Part shown: positions 9,332-16,500 of the stretch, one piece after another
Numbering within the stretch: the first letter of the stretch is position 1
Layout: the number at the start of each line of letters is the position of its first letter
Assembly (NCBI RefSeq): GCF_004348995.1
Contig: NZ_SMKQ01000008.1
Coordinates: forward strand, 1 to 64,000
Origin: Nonomuraea terrae
Lineage (GTDB): Bacteria > Actinomycetota > Actinomycetes > Streptosporangiales > Streptosporangiaceae
Length of the DNA stretch: 64,000 nucleotides
Reading direction: 5' to 3'
Position numbers and translations under genes: made by a program
Notes under the pieces: model-generated
The model's database searches: none
The model's input: only the letters and a program-made list of their open reading frames with translations
Told to the model about the DNA's origin: nothing

Positions 9332-9696
9332 GCTGCCCGCGCCTCCAGTTCGCGGTCAACGCGTTCGCGCAGGCACTGCCATACCCGCGCCTCGCGAGCA
9401 GGGTCGCGCCGTCCGAGGGCATGCAGCAGGGACCTGATTCTGACGCCGCGGTGGTACACCTCCACGACGCTATCGACGCCCCTGGGGGCGCGCAGAGCCT
9501 TCGAGATCTCCACCGGGACGTCGGCTGCGTCAGCGGCGAGGCTGGCCTGGCGCCTTGCTTCGGACAGGGCGATCTCGGCGAACGCCACCTTCGTTACGAG
9601 AGCCTGCTCGCGCGCAGACGACCGGTCGAGGAGCCGCATGGCCCTATCGATTAATTTCCTGTAGGAGGGATCGGAATTTGCGTGAGGGGACGTCAA
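9328..9696 (-). CDS. Small soluble protein of the integrase operon
   Basis: The product is up to 122 residues, mostly helical, with a heptad-rich middle ([21 protein letters not shown]) and a basic C-terminus. The start is uncertain: the TTG at 9696 has no ribosome binding site, and the in-frame ATG at 9639 (103 residues) has only weak candidates. Its stop overlaps the start of the membrane protein by four bases. No family is recognised. Confidence 0.6.
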   Translation of the reverse strand: MTSPHANSDPSYRKLIDRAMRLLDRSSAREQALVTKVAFAEIALSEARRQASLAADAADVPVEISKALRAPRGVDSVVEVYHRGVRIRSLLHALGRRDPAREARVWQCLRERVDRELEARAA

Positions 9697-9874
9697 AACG
9701 TCCGCACCTCCCCTGGATGCGACGACTTTTGGCTATCCCTCGCCTATGAGCTGTCGGGACCACAATAAGACGCGTGGCCCCCGAACTGGGTCTATACCGC
9801 GCGCCGAATCGTGCCCATTCCGTAACAACGGTTGAAAATTTGATCTCGGGAACTCGCGAAAAGATTTGCTGGCT
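9697..9874. other. Intergenic region between the lysogeny operon and the repressor gene
   Basis: This AT-richer stretch of about 180 bases should hold the leftward promoter of the integrase operon. TATAGA read leftwards near 9790 is a possible -10, but no good -35 is spaced from it. No gene is seen. Confidence 0.35.
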
Positions 9875-10345
9875 TTACGCGCCGCGGCGATGGGCGTCGC
9901 CGCTCTCATCCCGTTCGTGGTCGGCCTCAAGCGTGTCGACCCGAGCCTTGAGCTGGCGCAACTCTTCGTTCATGGATTCGAAAAGCTGTTCCAGCGCCAC
10001 CTCTCTGGGTGACTTCGGCTCGTCGGGGAGCAGGCGTAGCGGTGCTGACGCCTCCTTGGCCTCGCGGATGGCGCGCAACTCTTCGGCGGCATCGCTACGG
10101 CCGGCCTTCTCCAGGTCCTCTGGTGTCAGGCCGACCACGTCTGCCATGCGGGCAACGGTGTCTTTGGGTCCGCGTACGGGGGCGTAGGTGCCTGCGCTCA
10201 CGATCTGGTAGCCGCTGACGATCTGCCGCCAGCGCCCTTCGCTGATGCCGGTCGCGGTGGCGGCAGCGCGCGCAGATAGGCCTTTTTTGGTGAGCGCGTC
10301 CTTGATGAGAGCGCCCTCTGGGGGTGGCTCTGGTCGCTGACTCAT
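9875..10345 (-). CDS. Phage repressor (HTH DNA-binding protein)
   Basis: The product is 156 residues from the ATG at 10345; the upstream frame extension crosses the operator and is not used. A helix-turn-helix spans about 15-45 (LSARAAATATGISEGRWRQI). The C-terminus (about 120-150) is a short coiled coil rich in Glu/Leu (ELRQLKARVDTLEADHE), probably for dimerisation; there is no peptidase domain of the LexA/CI type. It is divergent from a cro-like gene across an operator with phased repeats, the classical immunity layout. Confidence 0.75.
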   Translation of the reverse strand: MSQRPEPPPEGALIKDALTKKGLSARAAATATGISEGRWRQIVSGYQIVSAGTYAPVRGPKDTVARMADVVGLTPEDLEKAGRSDAAEELRAIREAKEASAPLRLLPDEPKSPREVALEQLFESMNEELRQLKARVDTLEADHERDESGDAHRRGA

Positions 10346-10353
10346 GTTGACCA

Positions 10354-10500
10354 CCTTCGCATCCCTTCGCACCGCTGTCCAGTCAGAACCCCACTGTCGG
10401 CATGTAAAGCGTCTTGACAGTGGTGCATGTGGTGCGAATGGGACAGAAACAACTTCGCGCGAAGGGTTGACCCTTCGCACCACTTCGCACTACCTTCGCA
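10354..10500. promoter_or_regulatory. Immunity operator region with phased TTCGCA repeats
   Basis: Between the divergent repressor and cro-like genes, TTCGCA recurs at about 10356, 10366, 10475, 10485 and 10495. Within each cluster the copies are exactly 10 bases apart, one helical turn. An inverted copy, GGTGCGAATG, lies at 10431-10440 and the palindrome CTTCGCGCGAAG at 10453-10464. This is the expected form of a binding platform for the repressor and/or the cro-like protein. Confidence 0.7.
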
Positions 10501-10502
10501 AC
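10467..10502 (+). promoter_or_regulatory. Rightward early promoter, probably leaderless
   Basis: TTGACC (10467-10472) and TACCTT (10491-10496) are 18 bases apart. The ATG of the cro-like gene begins seven bases after the -10, where transcription should start, and no Shine-Dalgarno fits. The three rightmost TTCGCA repeats overlap the promoter. Confidence 0.6.
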
Positions 10503-10757
10503 ATGACGAACGCAACCACCCGGCAGCGCAAGCGGCCCAAGGACCCGCTCAACCATGAGCCCGTAGCCGTCACCTACGCCCGTGAGATGGCCGGACTCAG
10601 CATGACCGCCCTCGCGCAGCGGCTCGGAAAGTCCGTCAGCTTGATCAGCGAGATCGAGTCCGGCACTCGCAACGCCACCCCCGAGATGCTTCGACTGCTA
10701 GCCACTGCCCTGAATTGCCCGCTCGTCGTTTTGCAGCGCAAGCGGGAGCCGGAGTGA
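10503..10757 (+). CDS. Cro-like XRE-family DNA-binding protein
   Basis: The product is 84 residues with an XRE helix-turn-helix at about 25-75 (LSMTALAQRLGKSVSLISEIESG) after a basic N-terminal arm. It is the first gene of the rightward early operon and is divergent from the repressor. The ATG at 10503 is chosen because the longer frame would run through the operator. By position it should counter the repressor. Its stop overlaps the next start (GTGA). Confidence 0.8.
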   Translation: MTNATTRQRKRPKDPLNHEPVAVTYAREMAGLSMTALAQRLGKSVSLISEIESGTRNATPEMLRLLATALNCPLVVLQRKREPE

Positions 10758-11095
10758 CACCGCCCGTCCGCTACAACGCCCGCGAAGCCGGAAAGCTCCT
10801 CGGCAAGAGCGCCGACTGGATGTACAAAAAGGGCGCCGCCGGCGAGATCCCGCGCAGCCAGCTCGGCCACCACGTGTTCTGGACCCCGCAGCAGATCGAG
10901 CAAATCCTGCGCTCCGCCGAGCAGCCGGCCAAGCAGACGAAGCCGGCCGAGAAGAGCGAGCGCGAGCAGCAGCGCAGCCCTCAGCCGCCCAAGCGCGAGG
11001 TGAAGCGCAGGCGGCCCCCCGCGACCACCAACGCGAACATCCCGGTTGCTGACCGGTCGGTGTCGCGCCTGTACCGACAGGAGAGTACGGCGTGA
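10754..11095 (+). CDS. Small HTH protein with basic tail (excisionase-like candidate)
   Basis: The product is 113 residues from a GTG that overlaps the previous stop. The N-terminus resembles a MerR/excisionase winged helix (YNAREAGKLLGKSADWMYKKG, then a WTPQQIEQIL helix). The second half is low-complexity Lys/Arg/Pro/Glu. It is either the directionality factor or an early regulator; the basic tail suggests tight non-specific DNA contact. Confidence 0.65.
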   Translation: MTPPVRYNAREAGKLLGKSADWMYKKGAAGEIPRSQLGHHVFWTPQQIEQILRSAEQPAKQTKPAEKSEREQQRSPQPPKREVKRRRPPATTNANIPVADRSVSRLYRQESTA

Positions 11096-11799
11096 ACGAC
11101 ATCCAGCTCTTCGACAACGGCGAGTTCGAACTCCGCGTCACTCCGGACGCCGACTCGTTCAAGGTTGCCGCTCCCGGCCTGGCTCGGGCGCTCTCCTTCC
11201 ATGCCGCGAAGGACATGCTCCGCACCATCCCGGACGAGGAGAAGGGGTGGGAGATAGCTCCCACCCTTGGCGGCGACCAGAAGGTGTCCTTCGTTACCGA
11301 GGCTGGCTTCTACCGCGCCATCGGGATGCGACAGGCGGCCCGCATCAAGGACGCCGACGTGCGGGACACGGTGATCAGGTTCCAGAACTGGGTGTACCGC
11401 GAGGTGCTCCCGGAGATCCGCAGGACTGGCGGGTACACGATCGCGCCTCGTACGCCGAGCGACCCGCTGGACCCTGCCACGTACACGTGGGACGAGACGA
11501 CGGCCGTCGTCCGGCAGCGATACGGCGTGAACGTCTCCGTCGTCCACTTCCGGCGGATCCTCCGCAGCGCCGGCGTCCTGCGCCAGTCGGGCGACCCGAA
11601 GTCGAAGTACCAGCCGTGGTTCTGGTTCACCGGCTCGTGCTGGGAGGTTCTCCCGCATTGGATCCCGGCCCTGTTCCACAAGTACATGGACACGTCGGCC
11701 AAGCTGCGCGGCTTCGCCCAGGACCAGCTCGGTGCCGACCACGAGCAGATGGCCATCGGCGACGTCATCGACTTTCCCAACGCGGGCGGCGCGTCGTGA
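11092..11799 (+). CDS. BRO-N domain antirepressor
   Basis: The product is 235 residues from a GTG preceded by AGGAG. The first 120 follow the BRO-N pattern: a FDNGEFELRV strand pair, then KVSFVTEAGFYRAI and FQNWVYREVLPEIRRTGGY. The C-terminal part does not look like KilA-C and may be a specific binding domain. Phage proteins of this type antagonise repressors. A second BRO-N protein with a different C-terminus lies at 31568. Confidence 0.85.
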   Translation: MNDIQLFDNGEFELRVTPDADSFKVAAPGLARALSFHAAKDMLRTIPDEEKGWEIAPTLGGDQKVSFVTEAGFYRAIGMRQAARIKDADVRDTVIRFQNWVYREVLPEIRRTGGYTIAPRTPSDPLDPATYTWDETTAVVRQRYGVNVSVVHFRRILRSAGVLRQSGDPKSKYQPWFWFTGSCWEVLPHWIPALFHKYMDTSAKLRGFAQDQLGADHEQMAIGDVIDFPNAGGAS

Positions 11800-11906
11800 C
11801 CCTCGCCGAGTACCGCGACCAGGTGATTGCTGGCTGGCACGTCCGGTGCGTGTTCCGCGAGCTGGACGACGCCGAAGAGACCGCGGCCGAGCAGCCCACC
11901 CCTTGA
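11796..11906 (+). CDS. Hypothetical 36-residue protein
   Basis: A GTG overlaps the stop of the antirepressor gene (GTGA), the same coupling used across this operon. The peptide (TLAEYRDQVIAGWHVRCVF, then an acidic tail) has good codon use and a predicted helix. No family is known. Confidence 0.5.
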   Translation: MTLAEYRDQVIAGWHVRCVFRELDDAEETAAEQPTP

Positions 11907-11993
11907 ACGGCTGCGGGCCCAGCAGATGTGACCTGCCGAGCCCGCGATCCCGCTCACACCCCAGTCGGACCACGACTTAAGGAGCTGGAACCA

Positions 11994-12395
11994 ATGACCA
12001 CTATCTCACCTGAGACGACCGGCGTGACGCCGGCGAGCATCCTGGCCGGCGCCAGCAGTGTTCTGGAGCAGCGCGGCAGGTGCACCGACCACTACGAGAT
12101 CCGCGACGGACAGGTCGACGCGTTCGGCGCGATGGCCCTCGCCGCCGGTGACGACCCTGGCGTGTGGACGGCGCTGTGCTGGGAGCGGACGCACGAGTGG
12201 GAGGAGCAGGACCGGGCGCTGGTCGCCGCCGGACACTTCCTCGCCGACGCCGCGACCCCGGGCCTGTGCCCGCCTGACATGCCCGTGGCTGACCTGGTGG
12301 AGACGCTGAGCATCCGGCTGGACGCCGCGTCCGACGCCGAGGTGTACGACGCGTTCACGAAGGCCGCGCACCTCGCTGAGCAGGAGGCGGCGTGA
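11994..12395 (+). CDS. DUF6197-like phage protein
   Basis: The product is 133 residues from an ATG with AAGGAG upstream. The pattern ASSVLEQRGRCTDHYEIRDGQVDAFGAMALAAG, together with a C-terminal AASDAEVYDAFTKAA helix, resembles the DUF6197 family of actinobacterial phage and chromosomal proteins. Its function is unknown. The gene after it starts inside its stop codon. Confidence 0.6.
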   Translation: MTTISPETTGVTPASILAGASSVLEQRGRCTDHYEIRDGQVDAFGAMALAAGDDPGVWTALCWERTHEWEEQDRALVAAGHFLADAATPGLCPPDMPVADLVETLSIRLDAASDAEVYDAFTKAAHLAEQEAA

Positions 12396-12625
12396 AGGGC
12401 ATCCCCATGACCGGCCCCTCCCTGGTGGTCGGCGACACGCTCGTCTTGGACGACCGCGAGCTGGTCATCACGAAGCTGGTGCCGGCGACTGCCGCTGACG
12501 CGATCCGGGCCGGAGCCCGCGAGGTGTTCTCCCTCGGCTGGTCGATCACGTTGGAGGGGCGCGACACCGTCAACGTGTTCCCCCGCCACGGCGCCTTCGT
12601 CGAGCAGGCGGGAGTCGCGTCATGA
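12392..12625 (+). CDS. Hypothetical small beta-rich protein
   Basis: The product is 77 residues starting at GTG 12392 in a GTGA overlap; an internal ATG at 12407 is an alternative. The sequence alternates short strands (LVVGDTLVLDDRELVITKLV, SITLEGRDTVNVF), suggesting a small beta barrel. No family is recognised. Confidence 0.6.
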   Translation: MKGIPMTGPSLVVGDTLVLDDRELVITKLVPATAADAIRAGAREVFSLGWSITLEGRDTVNVFPRHGAFVEQAGVAS

Positions 12626-12945
12626 CCCGCATCCGCGACGAGCTCTTCGACTGCGAGCAGGCCATCCACTACCTGGCAGCTCTGCACTTCAACGGGTTCA
12701 CGGTGACGATCCACTCGCCGAAGACGTCCCCCGACGGCCTGTACTGCGTGACCGCGTACGGCCACAAGGGCAAGCGCAACATGGTGTTTCGCGGCTCTCA
12801 CGCCCGCCTTCACATGGCGATCCGGCAGGCGGGACGCAAGCTCGGCAAGGACCGCCTGCAGGCGTACATGCTGCACTCACTGGACGCCGGCCTGCTGCTT
12901 CTCGCTGACCAGCCCGCCGAACAGGAAGCGGGAGCGACGCCATGA
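12622..12945 (+). CDS. Hypothetical phage protein
   Basis: The product is 107 residues from an ATGA overlap. A mixed alpha/beta first half (ALHFNGFTVTIHSPKTSPDG) is followed by a basic helix (ARLHMAIRQAGRKLGKDRLQ) and a hydrophobic helix. No family or motif is recognised. It lies in the early operon between two equally short genes. Confidence 0.6.
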   Translation: MTRIRDELFDCEQAIHYLAALHFNGFTVTIHSPKTSPDGLYCVTAYGHKGKRNMVFRGSHARLHMAIRQAGRKLGKDRLQAYMLHSLDAGLLLLADQPAEQEAGATP

Positions 12946-13208
12946 CGGGCCGCTGGTGGACGCGCACCGCCGCCGCGAAGCGCCTAGGCAAGACCCTCGA
13001 CGAGGTTGAGGCGCTGATCGCCTCGGGTGACCTGCACCTGGAGTCCATCGCGGGCGACCACGAGGTCATCTCTCAGGCGTCCGTCGAGCAGTACGAGCGG
13101 GAGCACCCGCGGCCGGCCTTCACCCCGTGGACCCGGGACGACGACCCCGAAGCCTTCCATGACCGCGCGGACTACACCCCCAACGACGAGGGAGAGCAGC
13201 TTCAGTGA
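12942..13208 (+). CDS. Small HTH-like phage protein
   Basis: The product is 88 residues from an ATGA overlap. WTRTAAAKRLGKTLDEVEALIASGDLH resembles a MerR/excisionase-type helix-turn-helix, followed by a beta hairpin and an acidic tail. It is probably DNA-binding. It immediately precedes the recombination ATPase, overlapping its start. Confidence 0.55.
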   Translation: MTGRWWTRTAAAKRLGKTLDEVEALIASGDLHLESIAGDHEVISQASVEQYEREHPRPAFTPWTRDDDPEAFHDRADYTPNDEGEQLQ

Positions 13209-14116
13209 ACTTCACGTTCGAGCCCGCGACCAAGGACGAGGCGAAGGCGCGCATCGCGCTCACCGGCCCGACCGGCTCCGGGAAGACCTACACGGCGCTG
13301 ACGATCGCCACGACGCTCGGGCAGACGGTCGCCGTCATCGACACCGAGCGCGGATCGGCCAGCAAGTACGCCGACGAGTTCCCCTTCTCGCGGCTCAACC
13401 TCCAGTCGTTCGAGCCGATCACCCTGTGCCAGGCCCTTGCCGCTGCCTCAGCGCAGGGTCATGACGTGGTCGTCGTCGACTCGCTGACGCACTTCTGGTC
13501 CGGGACCGGCGGCATGCTGGAGCAGGTCGACGCCGCGGCCAAGCGCGGCTACGGCGGCAACAGCTTCGGCGGGTGGAAGGAAGCCCGCCCGCAGGAACGC
13601 CAGATGATCGACGCGCTCGTGTCGTACCCGGGCCACGTCATCGTCACGATGCGGTCCAAGACGGACTACGTCATCGAGGAGGACCAGCGCGGCCGGAAGG
13701 TGCCGCGGAAGGTCGGCCTCAAGCCTGAGCAGCGCGAAGGCATCGAGTACGAGTTCGACATCGTCGGCGACCTCGACCACGAGAACACGCTGGTCATCTC
13801 CAAGTCGCGGGCCCGGACGATCGCCGGCCGGGTGGTCCCGAAGCCGGGAGCGGAGTTCGCGCAGGAGATCGCCGCGTGGCTCGGCGATGGCAAGCCCAAC
13901 CCGGACGCGTTGCACTTCCGGGACCTGCTGCTCGACCAGTACGCCACTCTCGACGACGTCGCCGCGGCTGGTGCGGAGATCCGCAAGCGCGGCCTGTTCG
14001 GGGCGCAGGTGGTCGACGAGCACGACGAGGCGATCCAGCTCGGGGAGTTGGCCCGTCGCCGCTGGTCGGAGCTGTCCAAGGCCAAGCCTGCCGTTGATGG
14101 CGGTGAGGCTGCGTGA
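13205..14116 (+). CDS. RecA-like AAA ATPase, Sak4-type recombinase candidate
   Basis: The product is 303 residues. Walker A is GPTGSGKT (21-28), Walker B is VVVVDSLTH (88-96) and an ATPase sensor-like VIVTMRSK follows. Residues 1-235 fit the AAA_24/Sak4 class of single-domain phage recombinases that promote single-strand annealing. The C-terminal 60 residues (DDVAAAGAEIRKRGLF) form a helical extension. The gene lies in a recombination/repair block with an HNH nuclease, and no exonuclease partner is evident beside it. Confidence 0.75.
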   Translation: MNFTFEPATKDEAKARIALTGPTGSGKTYTALTIATTLGQTVAVIDTERGSASKYADEFPFSRLNLQSFEPITLCQALAAASAQGHDVVVVDSLTHFWSGTGGMLEQVDAAAKRGYGGNSFGGWKEARPQERQMIDALVSYPGHVIVTMRSKTDYVIEEDQRGRKVPRKVGLKPEQREGIEYEFDIVGDLDHENTLVISKSRARTIAGRVVPKPGAEFAQEIAAWLGDGKPNPDALHFRDLLLDQYATLDDVAAAGAEIRKRGLFGAQVVDEHDEAIQLGELARRRWSELSKAKPAVDGGEAA

Positions 14117-14622
14117 TCGCCAACGATGTGGCGCTGGCCGAGGTCGTGCTGAAGGTCATGACCGAACGCCTCAAGCAGGCCAAAGCCAACGCCGACGCCG
14201 AGATCCGAACCACCGCCCTGCCTGGGGACCGCACCAACGCGGTGCTGCCGGACGGGACGGTCGCCGGGTCCGTCGGGCAGGCCAAGGGCCGCACCAGCGC
14301 CCGGGTGACTGATCGGGAAAAGTTCGCCGCCTGGGTGGAGGAGACCTACCCGAGCGAGGTGGAGACGGTCACCACCACCGCTGTTCGGCCGGCGTTCGAG
14401 AAGGCCGTCCTGGACGTGTGCAAGAAGGCGGGCCATCCGGTGGACGTCAACGGCTTCGAGGTGCCCGGCATCGAGGTCGGGCAGGGCGAGCCGTACACGA
14501 TGACGAAGGTCGCGGACGGCGCCGAGGATGCTATCGCGGCGGCTTACCAGTCCGGTCAGCTCACGCAGATGCTGGAGCGTTTCACCCGCTCTGCCATTGA
14601 GGCGGGTGAGCGTGGTGAGTGA
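14113..14622 (+). CDS. Hypothetical phage protein next to the Sak4-like ATPase
   Basis: The product is 169 residues starting GTGA inside the ATPase stop. An N-terminal helix rich in Lys/Ala (VMTERLKQAKANADAEIR) leads to a compact alpha/beta domain (REKFAAWVEETYPSEVETV, FEKAVLDVCKKAG). No family is recognised. The tight coupling suggests a partner of the ATPase, for example a nucleoid- or single-strand-binding accessory protein. Confidence 0.6.
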   Translation: MIANDVALAEVVLKVMTERLKQAKANADAEIRTTALPGDRTNAVLPDGTVAGSVGQAKGRTSARVTDREKFAAWVEETYPSEVETVTTTAVRPAFEKAVLDVCKKAGHPVDVNGFEVPGIEVGQGEPYTMTKVADGAEDAIAAAYQSGQLTQMLERFTRSAIEAGERGE

Positions 14623-14995
14623 CGACCTGACCACACCGGTCGGCATCGAGGCCAGACTGCGCCGCATCGTCACCGATCTGACCATGTCGCAGCAGACGCT
14701 GGCCAAGGTCCGCGACGAAGAGGTGAACGCCAAACACGGCTACGAGGCGGCCCGCCGGCGGGCGCTGTTCTCCGACCACTGCCCGAAGGTCGCCCGCGGC
14801 GGCTACACGACCGCTGACCGGGACGCCTGGGTGGACGAGCAGGTGAAGAACCAGCGCTACCAGTACGACCTGGCGGTCGCCAAGCGTGAGGCGGCGCAGG
14901 ACCTTCTGCGGGTCGTCCGCGACCAGGCGATGGTCGTGATGGCGTTGGCGAACTCGGTTCGGGCCGCCTACCAGGTGGCGGGGAGCGGGCGATGA
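14612..14995 (+). CDS. Hypothetical coiled-coil phage protein
   Basis: The product is about 127 residues. GTG codons at 14606, 14612 and 14615 are all possible; 14612 has GAGG nine bases upstream. The protein is almost entirely helical, with heptads in MSQQTLAKVRDEEVNAKHGYEAARR and a C-terminal helix. The central DHCPKVARGGYTTADRDAWVDEQ may mark a loop. No family is recognised. Confidence 0.6.
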   Translation: MVSDDLTTPVGIEARLRRIVTDLTMSQQTLAKVRDEEVNAKHGYEAARRRALFSDHCPKVARGGYTTADRDAWVDEQVKNQRYQYDLAVAKREAAQDLLRVVRDQAMVVMALANSVRAAYQVAGSGR

Positions 14996-15300
14996 AGCGC
15001 ACGCCGATCCGCCGCGTCAGCAAGAAGCGCGAGCAGGAGAACCGCAGGCGCCGGGCGATGGTCCGCAAGCTGTGGCCTGACATGCAGCCCGGCTGCGTCG
15101 TGGACGGTTGCCCGCGGCTGGCGGATGACGTGCACGAGCCGCTGTCGCGGGGGCGCGGCGGCTCCATCACAGACCCAGGCAACGCCGTCCCGATCTGCCG
15201 GCCGCACCACGACGAGGTCACGTTCGGCGAACCGGAGTGGGCGTACGAGCAGGGCTTGAAGGTCCATTCGTGGGACGCGCCCAAGCGGGAGGCGTCGTGA
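14992..15300 (+). CDS. HNH endonuclease
   Basis: The product is 102 residues. The Cys pair in CVVDGC leads into DDVHEPLSRGRGG (the first His of the HNH), an Asn in DPGNAV and ICRPHHDEV. This is a compact beta-beta-alpha-metal nuclease with a very basic N-terminus (KRTPIRRVSKKREQENRRRR). Within an early recombination block it probably processes replication or recombination intermediates, or acts as a homing-type nuclease. A second HNH protein sits next to the terminase at 37560. Confidence 0.85.
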   Translation: MKRTPIRRVSKKREQENRRRRAMVRKLWPDMQPGCVVDGCPRLADDVHEPLSRGRGGSITDPGNAVPICRPHHDEVTFGEPEWAYEQGLKVHSWDAPKREAS

Positions 15301-15419
15301 CGGAGCTCGAATGCCAGGCCCTGTACGAGACGGGCGAGCGCTGCGGAAAGTGCGCTGGCTGCCTGTGCCTTCAGGACCGATCCGAGTGGCCGAGCAGCGA
15401 CCTCGACAGTTCCGCCTGA
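15297..15419 (+). CDS. 40-residue Cys-rich protein
   Basis: A GTG overlaps the HNH stop. The peptide holds six Cys, in ECQALYETGERCGKCAGCLC, a pattern able to bind one zinc, and ends acidic. It is too short for most gene callers; the stop-start overlap and codon use support it. Confidence 0.55.
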   Translation: MTELECQALYETGERCGKCAGCLCLQDRSEWPSSDLDSSA

Positions 15420-15429
15420 CCCGATGACT

Positions 15430-15465
15430 TGCCGGTGGGTGACCTATCGGGGGCACCCGCCGGCA
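15430..15465 (+). promoter_or_regulatory. Intergenic hairpin
   Basis: TGCCGGTGGGTG (15430-15441) pairs with CACCCGCCGGCA (15454-15465), twelve pairs with one G-U. No T-run follows, so it is more likely an mRNA-processing or attenuation structure than a terminator. It lies in one of the few gaps of the early operon. Confidence 0.5.
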
Positions 15466-15496
15466 CTCCAAGACCCTTCTGACCCAGGAGCACCAA

Positions 15497-15985
15497 GTGA
15501 GTAACCCCTACGCGACCGATACGCCGGCCCTCCCCGCTCTCACCGAAGCAGGCATCGCCCACTTCCGGAAGCTCAACGAGCGCGACGAGAAGGAGCTGGA
15601 CATCCTCCGCTCCGAGCGCACCCGCCTCAAGGCGGAGATTGCCAGCATCGACAGCGTCGTGACGGACTTGCACGAGACGATCGGCCGGCGGCAGGCCAAG
15701 ATGCGCGGCGACGTCATCGCGCAGCTTCCCCTGGGTGCGGTTCCGCCGAGGAGCAACGGCTCCGACGTGATCGAGCCGACCACGGTTCAAGGGCCGGGCT
15801 CGTTCCCGGAGACGAAGCCGGACGGCCACTGCGTCCACTGCCTGGAGCCGGTGTGGCAGGTGTCGATCAGCCCGGCGAGCCCTAAGGGCTACCGCCACTC
15901 GTACGGGGCGACGTGCAACCCGGAGGACCCGCACAGCGGCGTCGCCGAGGTCGACGAGGCGGACACAAAGGCGATCCAGTCGTGA
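15497..15985 (+). CDS. Coiled-coil protein with C-terminal zinc-ribbon-like region
   Basis: The product is 162 residues from a GTG with AGGAG. Residues 25-75 form a coiled coil (RDEKELDILRSERTRLKAEI). Residues 105-145 hold HCVHCLEPVW and a later Cys in GATCNPEDPH, a possible zinc site. No family is recognised. Confidence 0.65.
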   Translation: MSNPYATDTPALPALTEAGIAHFRKLNERDEKELDILRSERTRLKAEIASIDSVVTDLHETIGRRQAKMRGDVIAQLPLGAVPPRSNGSDVIEPTTVQGPGSFPETKPDGHCVHCLEPVWQVSISPASPKGYRHSYGATCNPEDPHSGVAEVDEADTKAIQS

Positions 15986-16176
15986 GCCGCCTGTTCTCCC
16001 GCCGTCGTGGCCGCCACTGCCGTCACGGCTCCTACACCGGGTGGGCGGCGCTCTCCCAGATCCGCCCCGCGCAGGGCGACGACTTCTCGCGGCGCCGCAC
16101 GACCTCTCTCGCCGTCTTCCCGATGGCTGCCCCCGACTACCCCCACCCCTACGCCTCGAAGGAGAACGCGGCATGA
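15982..16176 (+). CDS. Hypothetical basic protein
   Basis: The product is 64 residues from a GTGA overlap. It has a very basic N-terminus (SRLFSRRRGRHCRHG) and a Pro/Tyr-rich C-terminus. No domain is recognised. The stop overlaps the start of the membrane protein that follows. Confidence 0.5.
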   Translation: MSRLFSRRRGRHCRHGSYTGWAALSQIRPAQGDDFSRRRTTSLAVFPMAAPDYPHPYASKENAA

Positions 16177-16343
16177 ACGTCGTGATGTTCACCTTCGGCC
16201 AGCTGTTCGTGCTCGCGGTGATCACCGGCGTCGTGGGGATCGGCCTGGGCGTACTCATGGCCGCCACCTACCGCAGCCGCCCGACCAGCCGTGTCCGTGC
16301 CGCTGACCTCCACGACGTGTTCGAGGAGAGCGATCGTGACTGA
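16173..16343 (+). CDS. Small single-pass membrane protein
   Basis: The product is 56 residues from an ATG with AAGGAG nearby. One transmembrane helix (FGQLFVLAVITGVVGIGLGV) is followed by a basic, cytoplasm-type tail (TYRSRPTSRVRA) and an acidic end. It is unknown among early genes; a membrane effector or an anchoring protein is possible. Confidence 0.6.
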   Translation: MNVVMFTFGQLFVLAVITGVVGIGLGVLMAATYRSRPTSRVRAADLHDVFEESDRD

Positions 16344-16500
16344 GCCGACGCCGCCTCCCGCCTACTGCTGCACCGTCGCCGCGTTCGAGGGCTACGCGGA
16401 AGCCCATCAGGCGGACTGCCCGTACGCCGCGGAGCGCCAGCCGCAGACGGACACCCTGTTCGACCTTCCCGAGCTCAAGAGAGGAGGGCAGCACCTGTGA
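16336..16500 (+). CDS. Small Cys-containing protein
   Basis: The product is 54 residues from a GTG at 16336, overlapping the previous gene by eight bases and the next by four. It contains YCCTVAAFEGYAEAHQADCPYAAE, a Cys-Cys...His...Cys arrangement that may bind zinc. No family is recognised. Confidence 0.5.
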   Translation: MTEPTPPPAYCCTVAAFEGYAEAHQADCPYAAERQPQTDTLFDLPELKRGGQHL

